From assembly GCA_964619955.1 (NCBI GenBank), contig CAZUJF010000014.1, positions 60,130-124,129 of the forward strand: a stretch of DNA of 64,000 nucleotides, given 5' to 3'. A program made the translations under genes and the position numbers. The stretch is from JACQFK01 sp964619955. Lineage in GTDB: Bacteria > Planctomycetota > MHYJ01 > JACPRB01. The notes beneath the pieces were generated by a model. It was given only the letters and a program-made list of their open reading frames with translations, searched no databases and was not told the origin of the DNA. This document shows, piece after piece, positions 1 through 9,338 of this stretch (its first letter is position 1; each line of letters opens with the position of its first letter).

Positions 1-1
1 G

Positions 2-457
2 GGCCTCCCGTTGCATTTCACGGAGGTCAGCATCCTGAGCGGCCCGAAGGAGGCCTCGATGAAGGACTGGCATACGCGCCGGCCCGCCTGGGCCTCCACG
101 CCGGAGGAGGAGGAGCGGCAGGCGCTGCTGGCGGATCGTTTCTACACCCTGCTCTTCAGCCATCCGTCGGTGGAGGCGATCACCTGGTGGGACTTGTCCG
201 ACGAGGGCGCCTGGATGGGGGCACCCGCGGGCCTGCTCCGCAAGGACATGACGCCCAAGCCGGCCTACGAGCGCCTGCGGGCCCGCATCCGGGGGGACTG
301 GTGGACCCGGGAGGTCTCGGGCGAGACGGGGGCCGACGGGGGTCTCACCCTCCGCGGCTTCAAGGGCGAGTATGCGGGCACGGCGACCCTGCCCGACGGC
401 CGGGAGAGGGCGTTCCGCTTTCGCGTTCCGGGGGGACCCTTCCGGATCGAGTTCTGA
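2..457 (+). CDS. GH10-family endo-1,4-beta-xylanase-like protein, C-terminal part only
   Basis: The gene enters from the left edge, so its start and most of its barrel are missing. The visible frame begins G-L-P-L-H-F-T-E-V-S-I, which matches the last barrel strands of GH10 xylanases, where the TE pair carries the catalytic nucleophile. Further on, an ITWWDLSDEGAW stretch followed by L-L-R-K-D-M-T-P-K-P-A-Y is also typical of the GH10 C-terminus. About 50 residues after the barrel look like a small beta domain (GFKGEYAGTATLP) and may be an accessory domain. The protein probably cleaves xylan or a related beta-1,4 polymer outside the cytoplasm; the signal peptide lies outside the window. It stops one base before the convergent HzsA-like gene. 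Confidence 0.8.
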   Translation, partial: GLPLHFTEVSILSGPKEASMKDWHTRRPAWASTPEEEERQALLADRFYTLLFSHPSVEAITWWDLSDEGAWMGAPAGLLRKDMTPKPAYERLRARIRGDWWTREVSGETGADGGLTLRGFKGEYAGTATLPDGRERAFRFRVPGGPFRIEF

Positions 458-2848
458 TCACTCCTCCAGGAGATCCCTCAGCGCCTTCCGGAGCTGTTCC
501 AGCTCCCGCTCCTGGTCCGGTCCGTAGGAGCCGAGGCGCTGGGCGTAGGTGTCCATCCACGTCAGGAGCCGGGAGCGGTCGTCCTCCTCCAGGCGGACTC
601 CCTGGTGGCCGGCGCGGAGCAGGGCCCAGAGCGGGCTGGTCCGCGCCGCGCCCTCCCCGGCGTGGGAGCGGCCTTCGCGGTAGCCCTCGAGCACATGGTC
701 GCGCAGGCTGGGCTTGCCGTGGCTTACGAGGGTCTCGTAGGCGCGTTCCGGGGTGAGATCCTTCCCGGCGCCGGGCCGGCCGGGCTTGTGGCAGGAGACG
801 CAATGCCGGTCCAGCACCGGCTGCACGAGACGGTCGAAGCGCAGCGGCCAGGATCCGGCGGGCCCCGTCCGGATCCTCGAGGGCTCGCGGGCGGCGGCCA
901 GGGGCCGCCGGTTGGCGGGCGTGGAGTGCCGGGGTTCATGGCAGCCCACGCAGGAGAGGAGTTCCCCCGGCTGGACCGAGGTCACGCTGCGCATGGTCTG
1001 CACGGCCGTCCCTTCCTCGTCCAGGGCCTGGAAGAAGAGGGGGATGCCGGAGGGCGCGCGGAAATAGGCCGAGCCGTCCGCCTCGACGGGCACGGTTCCG
1101 AGGATCGCCTTGCCCGGATCGTCGCGGGTCAGGCCGAGCTTCGGGGAATCCATCTGGGGCTGGACCTTGATCGGGACCGCGACGACGCGCAGGCTCCGGA
1201 TGGACCCGGGGGAGACCTTGTCGCCCAGCCCCTGGGCGACGTTCTGGATCAGGAAGCGTCCCTCCTGCGGCCCGTCCCAGTTCAGCGTGCTGCTGAGCAC
1301 CGGGGGCTGCGGGCGGGGGCGGACCGGCACGGGATCCATGCAGGACAGGGCGGGGTCCCGGTGCAGCAGCTCGCGGTTTCCGAACGCGTCGCAGAGATAG
1401 AGACCCTGTCCCTCCGCCTCGTTCACCTGCCCTTCCCGGCGCAGGGGTTTGTGGCTCCAGGAGGCCAGGAAGACGTCCTCCGAGAGGGGATGCGGGCCCG
1501 AGTACCAGGTGGCCGGCCATCCTTCCGATTCCGGAAAGCAGACTTCGGGCGTGAGCCGCTCCAGGGGGCCGAGATCCTCCGAGCCCAGGTCGGGATCGAG
1601 CAGGCAGATGCTCCCCCCGGTGATGGAGTGGTGGGCGGAGGCGGTGAACATGAGCTTGGTCGAGCCCGGCACCGAGCGGGTCTCGAAGATCGCGTGGGGG
1701 TTGCGGGTGTGGTTGCCGTAGACCAGGCGGGAGTTCGAGCCGTCCGGCCGCATCGTCCAGAGGCTCATGAAGGGCATGTTGTCCCGGTCGATGTAGTCCC
1801 AGCGCGAGTAGAGGAGGCGGCCGTCCGCGGCGACGGACGGGGTCCACTCGAAATTCTCGAAGGAGGAGAGGGGGCGGAGGGTGCCCCGCTCCGGATCGAG
1901 ACGGTGCAGGGTGTAGACGGCGACGGGCCGGTAATCCCCTCCGCCGCAGCGGACGAAGGAGTCGGGAAGGGAGCCGCGAAGGAGGGTGCCGGCGGCGGAG
2001 CTGGAGGTGCACTGGACGGTGCTTCCCCGGCGGGTCGAGAGGAAGGCGATGCCGCCGTCGGGAAGATAGCGGCCGTCGAAGTCGTCGTAGCGGCCCCGGG
2101 TCAGCTGGTGGACGCCGGTCCCGTCGATGCTCATCTCGTAGAGGTGGTAGAAGGCCTCCTCCGGCAGGGCTTCCTTGTCGACCTTGTTCCGGAGCTCGGC
2201 CACGCCGGGGAAGTGGCGCGCGTAGGCGAAGAGGATGCTCCGGGCGTCGGGGGAGAGTTCGGGACGCAGGAAGCTGCCGGGGGGGAAGCCCGGGGTGAGG
2301 CAGGTGAGCTGGGGGGTCTCCTCCTTCCAGGCCTCGAGCAGATAGAGCCCGCCGCCGGGCCGGGACCACCAGCCGAAATACTGGTCGGACATGTGGCTGT
2401 AGCGTCCGGGCGCCCTCTTGGCGAAGAGGATGCTCTTGAAGTCGAGCAGGGGATTGGAGAAGGCGACCCGCCGGCGGAGGGCCGCGGCCCGCCGCAGGCG
2501 TTCCTCCGGAGGGGCCTCCAGGCGTTCCAGGCGGCGGAGTTCCGCGGCGGCGTCCCCGGGGGCGGAGGCGCCGAGCGCGGCGAGCAGGGCCCCGGTGCGT
2601 CTCAGGATCACGCGGGCGGGGTCGTCCCCCGCGTGCGGCGTCCGCAGCTCCGCATGCCGGACGCGGCCCGGGACGACGGGAGGCTGCTTCAGGAGCCGCT
2701 CGAGTTCCGTGCGCTGGACGTCCAGGTCGGCGTCCAGGTTCGGGGGGGCGGCCTCGCGGGTGATGCCGCAGGGCCGTCCCGGATCCTGGGCCCGGGCCAG
2801 GAGTCCGGCCGTCAGGACGAAGAGGCAGAGGGGGCGCACGAGGATCAT
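458..2848 (-). CDS. Hydrazine synthase alpha-like (HzsA-related) dihaem PD40 protein
   Basis: A 796-residue secreted protein. The start at 2848 is chosen because a hydrophobic signal peptide (MILVRPLCLFVLTAGLLARA) follows directly and because it overlaps the upstream stop as ATGA; the longer frame adds only an Arg/Pro-rich shadow. The body has WD40/PD40-like propeller segments (SPDARSILFAYARH, LPDGGIAFLSTRRG, AADGRLLYSRWDY). Two c-type haem motifs lie in the C-terminal part, CVGCH and CVSCH. This layout resembles the alpha subunit of hydrazine synthase and the many HzsA-related proteins of non-anammox planctomycetes. No beta/gamma HZS subunits are nearby, so hydrazine synthesis is not implied; an electron-transfer or binding role is more likely. 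It is translationally coupled to the Rid-like gene. Confidence 0.7.
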   Translation of the reverse strand: MILVRPLCLFVLTAGLLARAQDPGRPCGITREAAPPNLDADLDVQRTELERLLKQPPVVPGRVRHAELRTPHAGDDPARVILRRTGALLAALGASAPGDAAAELRRLERLEAPPEERLRRAAALRRRVAFSNPLLDFKSILFAKRAPGRYSHMSDQYFGWWSRPGGGLYLLEAWKEETPQLTCLTPGFPPGSFLRPELSPDARSILFAYARHFPGVAELRNKVDKEALPEEAFYHLYEMSIDGTGVHQLTRGRYDDFDGRYLPDGGIAFLSTRRGSTVQCTSSSAAGTLLRGSLPDSFVRCGGGDYRPVAVYTLHRLDPERGTLRPLSSFENFEWTPSVAADGRLLYSRWDYIDRDNMPFMSLWTMRPDGSNSRLVYGNHTRNPHAIFETRSVPGSTKLMFTASAHHSITGGSICLLDPDLGSEDLGPLERLTPEVCFPESEGWPATWYSGPHPLSEDVFLASWSHKPLRREGQVNEAEGQGLYLCDAFGNRELLHRDPALSCMDPVPVRPRPQPPVLSSTLNWDGPQEGRFLIQNVAQGLGDKVSPGSIRSLRVVAVPIKVQPQMDSPKLGLTRDDPGKAILGTVPVEADGSAYFRAPSGIPLFFQALDEEGTAVQTMRSVTSVQPGELLSCVGCHEPRHSTPANRRPLAAAREPSRIRTGPAGSWPLRFDRLVQPVLDRHCVSCHKPGRPGAGKDLTPERAYETLVSHGKPSLRDHVLEGYREGRSHAGEGAARTSPLWALLRAGHQGVRLEEDDRSRLLTWMDTYAQRLGSYGPDQERELEQLRKALRDLLEE

Positions 2849-3996
2849 GACGTCTCCTTTCGCGCGGCGGGGTCCTCTCCGGAAGGCCGGAGGGCGTCGA
2901 GTTCCATTTCGAAACAGAGGTCGTCGCGGCAGAGGACGGCGGGGCTGAGCAGGACCGGCAGGGGGGGGAATCCGCACGGTCCCCGCAGGGCACGGAAGCA
3001 GACGGCGACGGCTTCCGTGCGGTGGTAGGCGGTGGCGCGGGTGACGTGTTCGAATCCGAAGCCCTCCTTCCGCAGGAGGGCTTCGAGGACCGTCAGGGTG
3101 CGCTCGATCTGCTCCTTGGGGCGGCCCGGGAACACCGTGTAGCCCTGCACGTCGATGCTGGCGGTGCCCGAGACGACGAGCCGGAGGAAGCCCGGGGAAC
3201 TCACCCGGGTCGCCCGGCTGAAGGCGCTGCCGTACTCCGTGGCCGCCCCTTGCAGGGGCGAATCCACCGGGGTCGCCGGGGCGCCCGAGCCGGGATCCAG
3301 CGCCCAGGCGGCCAGCGCGAGCGCCTCCCCCCGGGGCGGCCGCCCCCCGATCGCGGTGCTGGCGGGAAGCTGATGGAGCCCGAGCCTGCGGAAGAAGTGG
3401 GTCCGCACGAGGTTGAAGGATCCGTACCAGTCGAGGATGTCCCTCGAGGCGAACCAGGTGCGCAGCAGATGGGACGGCTGCATCCGCACGTCGCGAAGCA
3501 TGGCCTCCAGGTTCTCGAAGAGCGACTCCGCCTGCATCGACCGCGGGGCCGAGGCGTCGGCCGGGCCCATCCCCCCGATCATGAGGTTGCGGCCGTGCTC
3601 GTCCTCGAAGAGCCTCGCCACGGGTCTTCCCGCGAGCGTCAGGGTGTGAACCGTCCCTCCGCGCAGGGCGCTCGCATGCAGGCCGGAAAGGTGCCCCCCG
3701 GACTCCCCCTGCCCCTCGACCCAGTGGAGCGGCCAGTCCACGGGACCGAAGCCCTGCTCCAGCCCCTCCCGGAAGGGGGCTTCCGCCTGCAGCGGACCGT
3801 GCACCTCCAGGCGGACCATCGTGAGGTCCTCGTCCCGGAGCCGCGCGGCCAGGCGCCGTCCGAACGCGCGGGGCGTCTCCTCGGGGATGGGCAGGAGCGT
3901 GAAATCGGCCCTCGCGGGCCTTCCCCCGCCCGGGACCGGCGGCGACAGCGGCGCGCCGGCGCCCCCCGGCGCCCTTTGGACGGCAAGCGGCTCCAT
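2845..3996 (-). CDS. Rid/YjgF-superfamily protein related to FkbO/Hyg5-type chorismatases
   Basis: About 383 residues with no signal peptide. The second half carries the Rid-type stretch LVVSGTASIDVQGYTVFPGR followed by EQIERTLTVLEALL. The first half has FFRRLGLHQLPASTAIGG, which recalls the two-domain chorismatase-like branch of the YjgF fold. Substrate unknown; a hydrolase acting on an enol or imine intermediate is the family expectation. Its stop overlaps the start of the HzsA-like gene, so the two are one transcript. The start is uncertain: ATG at 3996 or three codons upstream at 4005. Neither has a Shine-Dalgarno sequence, and a -10-like TATGTT lies directly upstream, so the mRNA may be leaderless. 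A copy of the RTAAC-N3-GTTAY-type motif overlaps this promoter. Confidence 0.6.
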   Translation of the reverse strand: MEPLAVQRAPGGAGAPLSPPVPGGGRPARADFTLLPIPEETPRAFGRRLAARLRDEDLTMVRLEVHGPLQAEAPFREGLEQGFGPVDWPLHWVEGQGESGGHLSGLHASALRGGTVHTLTLAGRPVARLFEDEHGRNLMIGGMGPADASAPRSMQAESLFENLEAMLRDVRMQPSHLLRTWFASRDILDWYGSFNLVRTHFFRRLGLHQLPASTAIGGRPPRGEALALAAWALDPGSGAPATPVDSPLQGAATEYGSAFSRATRVSSPGFLRLVVSGTASIDVQGYTVFPGRPKEQIERTLTVLEALLRKEGFGFEHVTRATAYHRTEAVAVCFRALRGPCGFPPLPVLLSPAVLCRDDLCFEMELDALRPSGEDPAARKETS

Positions 3997-4003
3997 CGGA
4001 TAC

Positions 4004-4016
4004 ATAACATAGTTTA
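4004..4016. promoter_or_regulatory. Putative operator, imperfect RTAAC-N3-GTTAY palindrome
   Basis: ATAAC-ATA-GTTTA lies 8 bp upstream of the Rid-like gene start. The left half is exact and the right half is shifted by one base. It belongs to the family of 13-bp sites seen across this window. Weaker than the copies at 37214, 44743 and 58489. Confidence 0.4.
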
Positions 4017-4089
4017 TTGGTTGCCGGTTGTGCAAGCCCCGCTTTTCGGGTCGAATCGGAGCCCCGGAGCGGCGCTCCCCGGTGTACAA

Positions 4090-4102
4090 TTAACGTAGAT
4101 AC
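4090..4102. promoter_or_regulatory. Weak RTAAC-type site overlapping a -10-like box
   Basis: TTAAC-GTA-GATAC ends 4 bp before ATG 4107. It shares the TAAC half with the recurring palindrome, but the other half is poor, and TAGATA inside it may simply be a -10 element for a leaderless transcript. Confidence 0.25.
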
Positions 4103-4106
4103 CTAA

Positions 4107-4571
4107 ATGGGGGTTCCGATGGACCTGATGGAGATATCCTTCAAGGAGTGCCTTCTTCTGGGCCGGCGCGCCGAGCGCCGCTGCGCGGGCATGTTCCGTG
4201 CCCTGGCCGGGAGGCTGGGGCCGTCGGAGGGCCAGCTGGTCCGGAAACTGCTCGCCCTCGCCGTGGAGGAGGAGGGGCACGAGGCGGCCGTGGCGAGGCT
4301 CGACGGCCGCGTGGACTTCCCCCGGACCTGGCATCTGGACGAGGACTCGATCAGCCGGGCGCTCGAGGAGCTGTTCCCCACGCTGTTCTCCAGGAGGGAG
4401 GAGGGGGTGGCGATCGACGCGTCGACGGCGCTTTCCCTGGTGAGGTCCGTGGAGGAGGAGTCCCACCGCTTCTACCGGGACATCGGCGCGCTCGCCGCCG
4501 ACGACGAGGTCCGCGCCGTGATCCGGGAACTCGAGGAGCAGGAGGCTTCCCACCGGGACGTCCTGGAATAG
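4107..4571 (+). CDS. Ferritin-like (rubrerythrin-type) di-iron protein
   Basis: A small, all-helical 154-residue protein. It has repeated Glu-x-x-His motifs spaced as in ferritin-like four-helix bundles: EEEGHEAA in the second helix, EESHRFYR in the third and EEQEASH at the end. These should bind a di-iron site for iron storage or for peroxide or oxygen detoxification. No rubredoxin domain follows. Two starts are possible. ATG 4107 would be leaderless, 5 nt after a TAGATA box; ATG 4119 has a G-rich stretch upstream. It is divergent from the Rid-like gene and converges on the oxidoreductase. An oxygen- or NO-scavenging role fits the neighbourhood but is inference. Confidence 0.65.
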   Translation: MGVPMDLMEISFKECLLLGRRAERRCAGMFRALAGRLGPSEGQLVRKLLALAVEEEGHEAAVARLDGRVDFPRTWHLDEDSISRALEELFPTLFSRREEGVAIDASTALSLVRSVEEESHRFYRDIGALAADDEVRAVIRELEEQEASHRDVLE

Positions 4572-4634
4572 CGGGCGAACAGCCCCGTTCCCGGCGGGAC
4601 GGAATCTTCTCCGGCCGTTCAGGGCCGCCCCCGA

Positions 4635-7600
4635 TCAGGGATGGCGGGCGGTTCCGGCGGGCGCGCCCTGCGGGGCCGCGTGGCCGTTGCCCCCCGCCGC
4701 GGCCTTCAGGAGTTCGGGACCCCGGGCGAGGAGTTCGTCCTTCGTGATCTCGCCGCGATCGACCCGTCCGAGCAGCGCCCGCTGGGCCGCATAATCGGGG
4801 TTCACCACTCCGGCGCGGCTCTGGAGCATGCGCCAGGCCTTCCGGCGCTCCACGCAGAAGACCACCATCTGGCGGGACAGCGAGCGGAATTCCATCTTCC
4901 CCTGCTCGCCGGGGATCTTGATGAAGACCCCGAAGTCGGGCACGAACGCGCGGTGCTCGACGAGGAGGTGGCGGCGGTGGACGATGTCGTCCTGCGTGAT
5001 CCGCAGCATCATGTGTTCCAGGGGCACGAGCTCGGCGGCCTGTTCGGGTTTCACCTTCTTGAAGTGCACCCGGAAGCGCGACTCCGTCGCGGCCCAGTGG
5101 GCGACGGTGTAGCGGTACTTCTCGCCGGTGGGTTTGAATTCGGCCTCGAGCCAGTCGCTCTGGAGGGAGGGGTTCCCCTTGAGGTCCAGGGCCTCCGCGT
5201 AGGATTCGCCCTGGCGGGGGTTGAAGACGAACTCGGGAAGGCCGCGCGAATCGCGGGCCCGCTGGGCCTGGAGGAGCGAGACGTCGTCGGCGACCCCGTG
5301 CTCCGGCGGGCAGGTCGTGAAGCTCTGGAGGAACGCCGTGCCTCGGTACTCGAGGGCGTCGAGGATCGTCTTGTAGAAGCGGGCGGCGTTGGCCATCGAG
5401 ATCTGGGCGACGAAGGGGGAGCCGTGCCCCGAGGTCAGCGCCTCGGCGACGTTCTTCATCTCGACCATCTTGCCCTGCGTGGCCTCGCCCACCTGGTTCA
5501 TGTCGAAGCCGCCGGTCAGGGGCGAGGAGTCCGAGTTCTGCCCGCCGGTGTTGGAGTAGACCTGGGTGTCGAGCATCACGACCTTGACGTTGGGCCGGTT
5601 TTGGAGCACCACCTTCGAGACGTTCTGGAAGCCGATGTCGCCCATGCCGCCGTCGCCGCCCACGGCCCAGGCCTTGGGGAGCTCGGCGATCTCGCGCTCG
5701 CTCATGAGCGCGTCGCTGAAATGGCTCAGGTCGAAATACTCCCGTGCGGAGAGCGGCTCGCCGGCGCGGTCGAGCAGGGCGTCGCAGAGGCGCTCGGGGA
5801 TGACGGAGCGCCGGGCGTGGTCCACGATGAAGCTCTCGCCGAAGAGCCAGGCGACGGTGGCGCCGTCCTGGAAGAGGGAGTTCATCCAGGGGTAGGGGTG
5901 CGGGTTGTTCGGCGGCGTCGAGCTGAAGACCGTGTTGCAGCCCGTGTGGGCGCCCATGGCCATCACCGACATGCCGTTGGCCAGGCGGCCGTCCACCGCC
6001 TGCAGGTCCTTGTGGTTGAAGGCGTCCTGCCGCAGCACGGCGGCGAGGGCGTCGACGAGCTCCGCATCGGAGATCGCGGCGCGCGCGGCGATGCGGGCGG
6101 CCGTGTCCTCCTCGTCCTCGCCGCCCAGGCGGAGGATGAGGTGCGCGAGGGCGAGGCGGAAGCGGTCGTAGGCGGCGCGGTCGGACGCGGCCAGCGCCTC
6201 CAGCCGGGCCCGGCCCTCCTTCAGCAGGCGCTCCGCCTTCGCGCGGAGCCGGTCGGCCTTCGCGTGGAAGATCGGGCGCATGTAGGCCTCGGTGAGCGTC
6301 GCGATGGCGCGGAGGACGCCCTTTTCGCCGCAGCCGGCGCAGGATCCGTCCCCGGCGACGAACGCGTCGTAGTTCCGGCGCACCATCAGGTGGTTCCGGA
6401 GCGCCGCCATCTTGGAATCCTGGGGCGCGTCCGCGTTGTAGAGGCCCAGGTAGCGGGACGGGGTGTCGGGAAGCAGGTCGAGGAACGCCTTCGCCGAGAC
6501 GTGCTCGGCGTTGATCGCCTCGGTCTCGGGCTCCATGCGGAGCGCCCCGTGGTCGCAGGCGGCGACGCAGGCGGAGCAGCCCTTGCAGAGGTCCGACACG
6601 AAGATGCCGAAGAGGCCCCCCGAGCCGGCCGCCTTCTTCTCCTGCGTGGCGAAGATGGCGTTCGTCTTGGCGTAGGCGAACGGAAGGCGGTCGAGGACCG
6701 CGCCGAATTCCTCGCGGGTCTGGTCGGAGATCCCGGGGGCGTCCGCCAGGACGCCGCGGAGGATGCGCCCCAGCGGGACCGCGCCCTTCTGCTGGACCGC
6801 GGCCTTCATCTCCTCGCGGGCCTTGCCTTCGATCTCCTTGAGCATGCCGAGCAGCGCGTCCCGCTCGGGGGCCCGCGTGAGGTAGCCGCGCGCCGCGGTG
6901 CGGAGGATCGTCGCGAGATCCTGCGCGGTGTTGGGGAGCGCGGTGTCCGGGCAGATGGCGATGCACTCCATGCACTGGGTGCAGTGCTCGGGCATGAAGA
7001 CGGGGGTTTCGCGTCGCGAGACGTATTTCGAGGCGGTGGCGCCCGTGGCGGCCGCCATGACGCCGACGGCGGAGAGCGGCGTGGCGGCCTGGTTGTATCC
7101 GAGGCCCGCGCGGAATTCGCGGTCGAACGTGGCGACCGCCGCGAGGGGGGCGCGGGCGGGCTGACCGGCCGGGGCCTCGAAGCCGCGGCAGCCGCCGCAG
7201 CCCTCGAGGGGCAGGATCGCCGCGCCCCGCAGATTGGAGCGGTCGGCCGCGTCCGGCGCGCCGTAGGGGACCTCGCGGACGAGGTCGAAGCCCTGCGTCA
7301 TCACCTCCATGTTGGAGGCGACCACCGCCTCGCCGAAGCGGCCGAATTTCTTGCGGTACTGTCCGAGCACGACCTCGTGGAACTGCTCGCGGGTGATGCC
7401 GTTCTGCTCCAGGAAGGGCGAGACGCGGAAGAAGGCGCCGAGGAAGGCGTTGCCCTGCATGCGGAGCTGGAGGTCCTCGCGGTCGGTCGCCTTGCGGGCG
7501 ATGGAGAAGCCGGGCAGGGTGTAGAGCCGGATCTTCCGCTCGAGGATCTCCCGGCGGTAGCGGCGCGGGATGCGCTCCCAGGCCTCCGCGCCGGTGTCGT

Positions 7601-9338
7601 CCGACTCCCAGACGAAGGCCCCGCCCTCGGCCATGCCGTCGAGGGGGTTCGTGTGCGTGAAGGCCTTCGGGTCGCAGCAGAGGACGACGTTCACGTGCCG
7701 CAGGTCGCAGTTGACGCGGACCCGTTCGGGGGCCGCCACGAGGAAGTAGGACGTGGGGGCGCCCTTCTTCTCGGAGCCGTACTTCGGGTTCGCGCTGATG
7801 TGGATGACCTCCTCGGGGCGTCCGAGGGCGTCGACGCGCTTCTCGCGCCCGGCGAGGTAGTCCCCGAACTCGCCGAGGATCGCGCCGAGGTTCTTGCCCG
7901 TGGTGATGGCGCCCCAGCCGCCGATGGAGTGGAAGCGGACGGCGATGGACTTGTCGGGAAGGAGCGAGGGCCGCTCCTCGGCCTGGACGCTGTAGGGATG
8001 GTCGACCCCCAGCACGAAGAACGAGGCGCCGTCGGCGGCCTTGCGGCCGTCCTTGCGCGCGATGCGGCCGGTCGCGTACTCGTAGGCGCCGAGGATGTGC
8101 TCCGGGCGGAAGTCGCGGGAGCCCAGGCCGTAGACGCCGGAGTAGAGGCGCGGCAGCTGCGCCGGGGTGAGGGCGGGGAGGGTTTCGTCCGCCGGATGCG
8201 TCCCGACCTGGAGGGCGCGGCTGAACGCGGTCCGGATGTCCCGGCCGAGCGGGTTCTCGCCCGCCAGCGGGTCGTCGGAGCGCTCCAGGACGATCACGTT
8301 CCGCTTGCCGGCCAGCGCTTTCACGACCGCCGCCGCCGGGAAGGGGCGCAGGACGTTCACGTGCACCGAGCCGACCTTCGCCCCGCGCTTCGCGCGCAGG
8401 TGGTCCACGGCCGCCTCGATGTTCTCCGCCGCGGAGCCGAGCGAGACGAAGACCGTGTCCGCATCCGCGGTCTTGTGGCACGAGACGAGGCCGTAGTTCC
8501 GCCCGGTGAGGCGCCCGAAGTCCGCGTAGGACTGCTCGAGGAAGCCCAGGATGGGCTCGATGAAATTGTTCCGGCGGGCGACGATGCCCTGCATGTAGTG
8601 CTCCTGGTTCTGGACGGGCCCCAGGAGCGCGGGGTTCGCGAGGTCGATCAGCGCGGGCACCCGCTTGCGCCGGGGCCCGAAGAGGGTGCGCTGGGCGTCG
8701 GTCGGACAGTCGATCACGTCGTCGGGCGAACCCAGGAACTCGCGGATGAGCTCCGCCTCCTGCATGAGGAAGGTGCGCTCGAGGTGCGAGGTGAGGAAGC
8801 CGTCCTGGCAGTTCATGCCCGGGGTCAGGCTGAGTTCCGTCACGCGCCGGAGGATCAGCGCCTGGTCCGCCGCCTGCTGGGCGTCCTTGGCGAACGTGAT
8901 GATCCAGCCGGTGTCGAGGGCGCTGTAGACGTCGTCGTGCCCGCAGTGGACGTTCAGGGCGTGTTTGGTGATGGCCCGGGCGACGATCTCGACCACCATG
9001 CTCGAGAGCTTCCCCGGCGCATGGAAGTACTGCTCCAGGCCGTAGAGGAGCCCCTGGCCCGAGGTGAAGTTGACCACGCGCTTTCCGGTGACGGAGCACG
9101 CGATGGCGCCGCCCTGCGCCGCATGTTCGCCCTCCGCCTCGATGGCCAGCAGCGGCCGCCCGAACACGTTGAGCTTGCCCTCGGCGTAGGCCTGCTGGAA
9201 CAGCTCGCCCGCCTCGGTGGAGGGGGTGATGGGATAGAAGATGCCCGCCTCGCTCAGCCGCGTCTCCGTGTAGGTGGAGATCAGCTGGTTGCCGTTGGCA
9301 GTGATCCGGACTCCGGGATACTTGGGAGGTGTGACCAT
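4635..9338 (-). CDS. Giant single-chain 2-oxoacid:ferredoxin (pyruvate-type) oxidoreductase
   Basis: A 1567-residue protein, longer than NifJ-type enzymes of about 1170-1200 residues. In order it has an N-terminal TPP/pyrimidine domain (GVRITANGNQLISTYTETRL, YPITPST), a linker domain, a gamma-type domain (RFHSIGGWGAITTGKNLG), two 4Fe-4S motifs (CTQCMECIAICP and CKGCSACVAAC), and a C-terminal TPP-binding beta domain with GDGSCAGCGE and a GGDGGMGDIGFQNV / SNTGGQNSDSSP stretch. It should oxidise pyruvate or another 2-oxoacid to acyl-CoA and CO2 and reduce ferredoxin, an anaerobic, oxygen-sensitive reaction. ATG 9338 is chosen over longer frames because of a GAGGAG Shine-Dalgarno just upstream. 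An RTAAC-type operator sits about 75 bp upstream, linking it to the nod-like gene. Confidence 0.88.
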   Translation of the reverse strand: MVTPPKYPGVRITANGNQLISTYTETRLSEAGIFYPITPSTEAGELFQQAYAEGKLNVFGRPLLAIEAEGEHAAQGGAIACSVTGKRVVNFTSGQGLLYGLEQYFHAPGKLSSMVVEIVARAITKHALNVHCGHDDVYSALDTGWIITFAKDAQQAADQALILRRVTELSLTPGMNCQDGFLTSHLERTFLMQEAELIREFLGSPDDVIDCPTDAQRTLFGPRRKRVPALIDLANPALLGPVQNQEHYMQGIVARRNNFIEPILGFLEQSYADFGRLTGRNYGLVSCHKTADADTVFVSLGSAAENIEAAVDHLRAKRGAKVGSVHVNVLRPFPAAAVVKALAGKRNVIVLERSDDPLAGENPLGRDIRTAFSRALQVGTHPADETLPALTPAQLPRLYSGVYGLGSRDFRPEHILGAYEYATGRIARKDGRKAADGASFFVLGVDHPYSVQAEERPSLLPDKSIAVRFHSIGGWGAITTGKNLGAILGEFGDYLAGREKRVDALGRPEEVIHISANPKYGSEKKGAPTSYFLVAAPERVRVNCDLRHVNVVLCCDPKAFTHTNPLDGMAEGGAFVWESDDTGAEAWERIPRRYRREILERKIRLYTLPGFSIARKATDREDLQLRMQGNAFLGAFFRVSPFLEQNGITREQFHEVVLGQYRKKFGRFGEAVVASNMEVMTQGFDLVREVPYGAPDAADRSNLRGAAILPLEGCGGCRGFEAPAGQPARAPLAAVATFDREFRAGLGYNQAATPLSAVGVMAAATGATASKYVSRRETPVFMPEHCTQCMECIAICPDTALPNTAQDLATILRTAARGYLTRAPERDALLGMLKEIEGKAREEMKAAVQQKGAVPLGRILRGVLADAPGISDQTREEFGAVLDRLPFAYAKTNAIFATQEKKAAGSGGLFGIFVSDLCKGCSACVAACDHGALRMEPETEAINAEHVSAKAFLDLLPDTPSRYLGLYNADAPQDSKMAALRNHLMVRRNYDAFVAGDGSCAGCGEKGVLRAIATLTEAYMRPIFHAKADRLRAKAERLLKEGRARLEALAASDRAAYDRFRLALAHLILRLGGEDEEDTAARIAARAAISDAELVDALAAVLRQDAFNHKDLQAVDGRLANGMSVMAMGAHTGCNTVFSSTPPNNPHPYPWMNSLFQDGATVAWLFGESFIVDHARRSVIPERLCDALLDRAGEPLSAREYFDLSHFSDALMSEREIAELPKAWAVGGDGGMGDIGFQNVSKVVLQNRPNVKVVMLDTQVYSNTGGQNSDSSPLTGGFDMNQVGEATQGKMVEMKNVAEALTSGHGSPFVAQISMANAARFYKTILDALEYRGTAFLQSFTTCPPEHGVADDVSLLQAQRARDSRGLPEFVFNPRQGESYAEALDLKGNPSLQSDWLEAEFKPTGEKYRYTVAHWAATESRFRVHFKKVKPEQAAELVPLEHMMLRITQDDIVHRRHLLVEHRAFVPDFGVFIKIPGEQGKMEFRSLSRQMVVFCVERRKAWRMLQSRAGVVNPDYAAQRALLGRVDRGEITKDELLARGPELLKAAAGGNGHAAPQGAPAGTARHP

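Noticed and set aside
458..2848. True anammox hydrazine synthase
   Set aside because: No HzsB or HzsC gene is adjacent, and HzsA-like proteins are widespread in planctomycetes that do not perform anammox.
605..3028. Long open frame antisense to the HzsA-like gene (and similar ones at 4641-9428, 16983-20462, 59887-63906)
   Set aside because: These are frames kept open by the high GC content; their translations are low-complexity and Arg/Gly/Val-rich, without start signals or known domains, while the opposite strand holds clear protein families.
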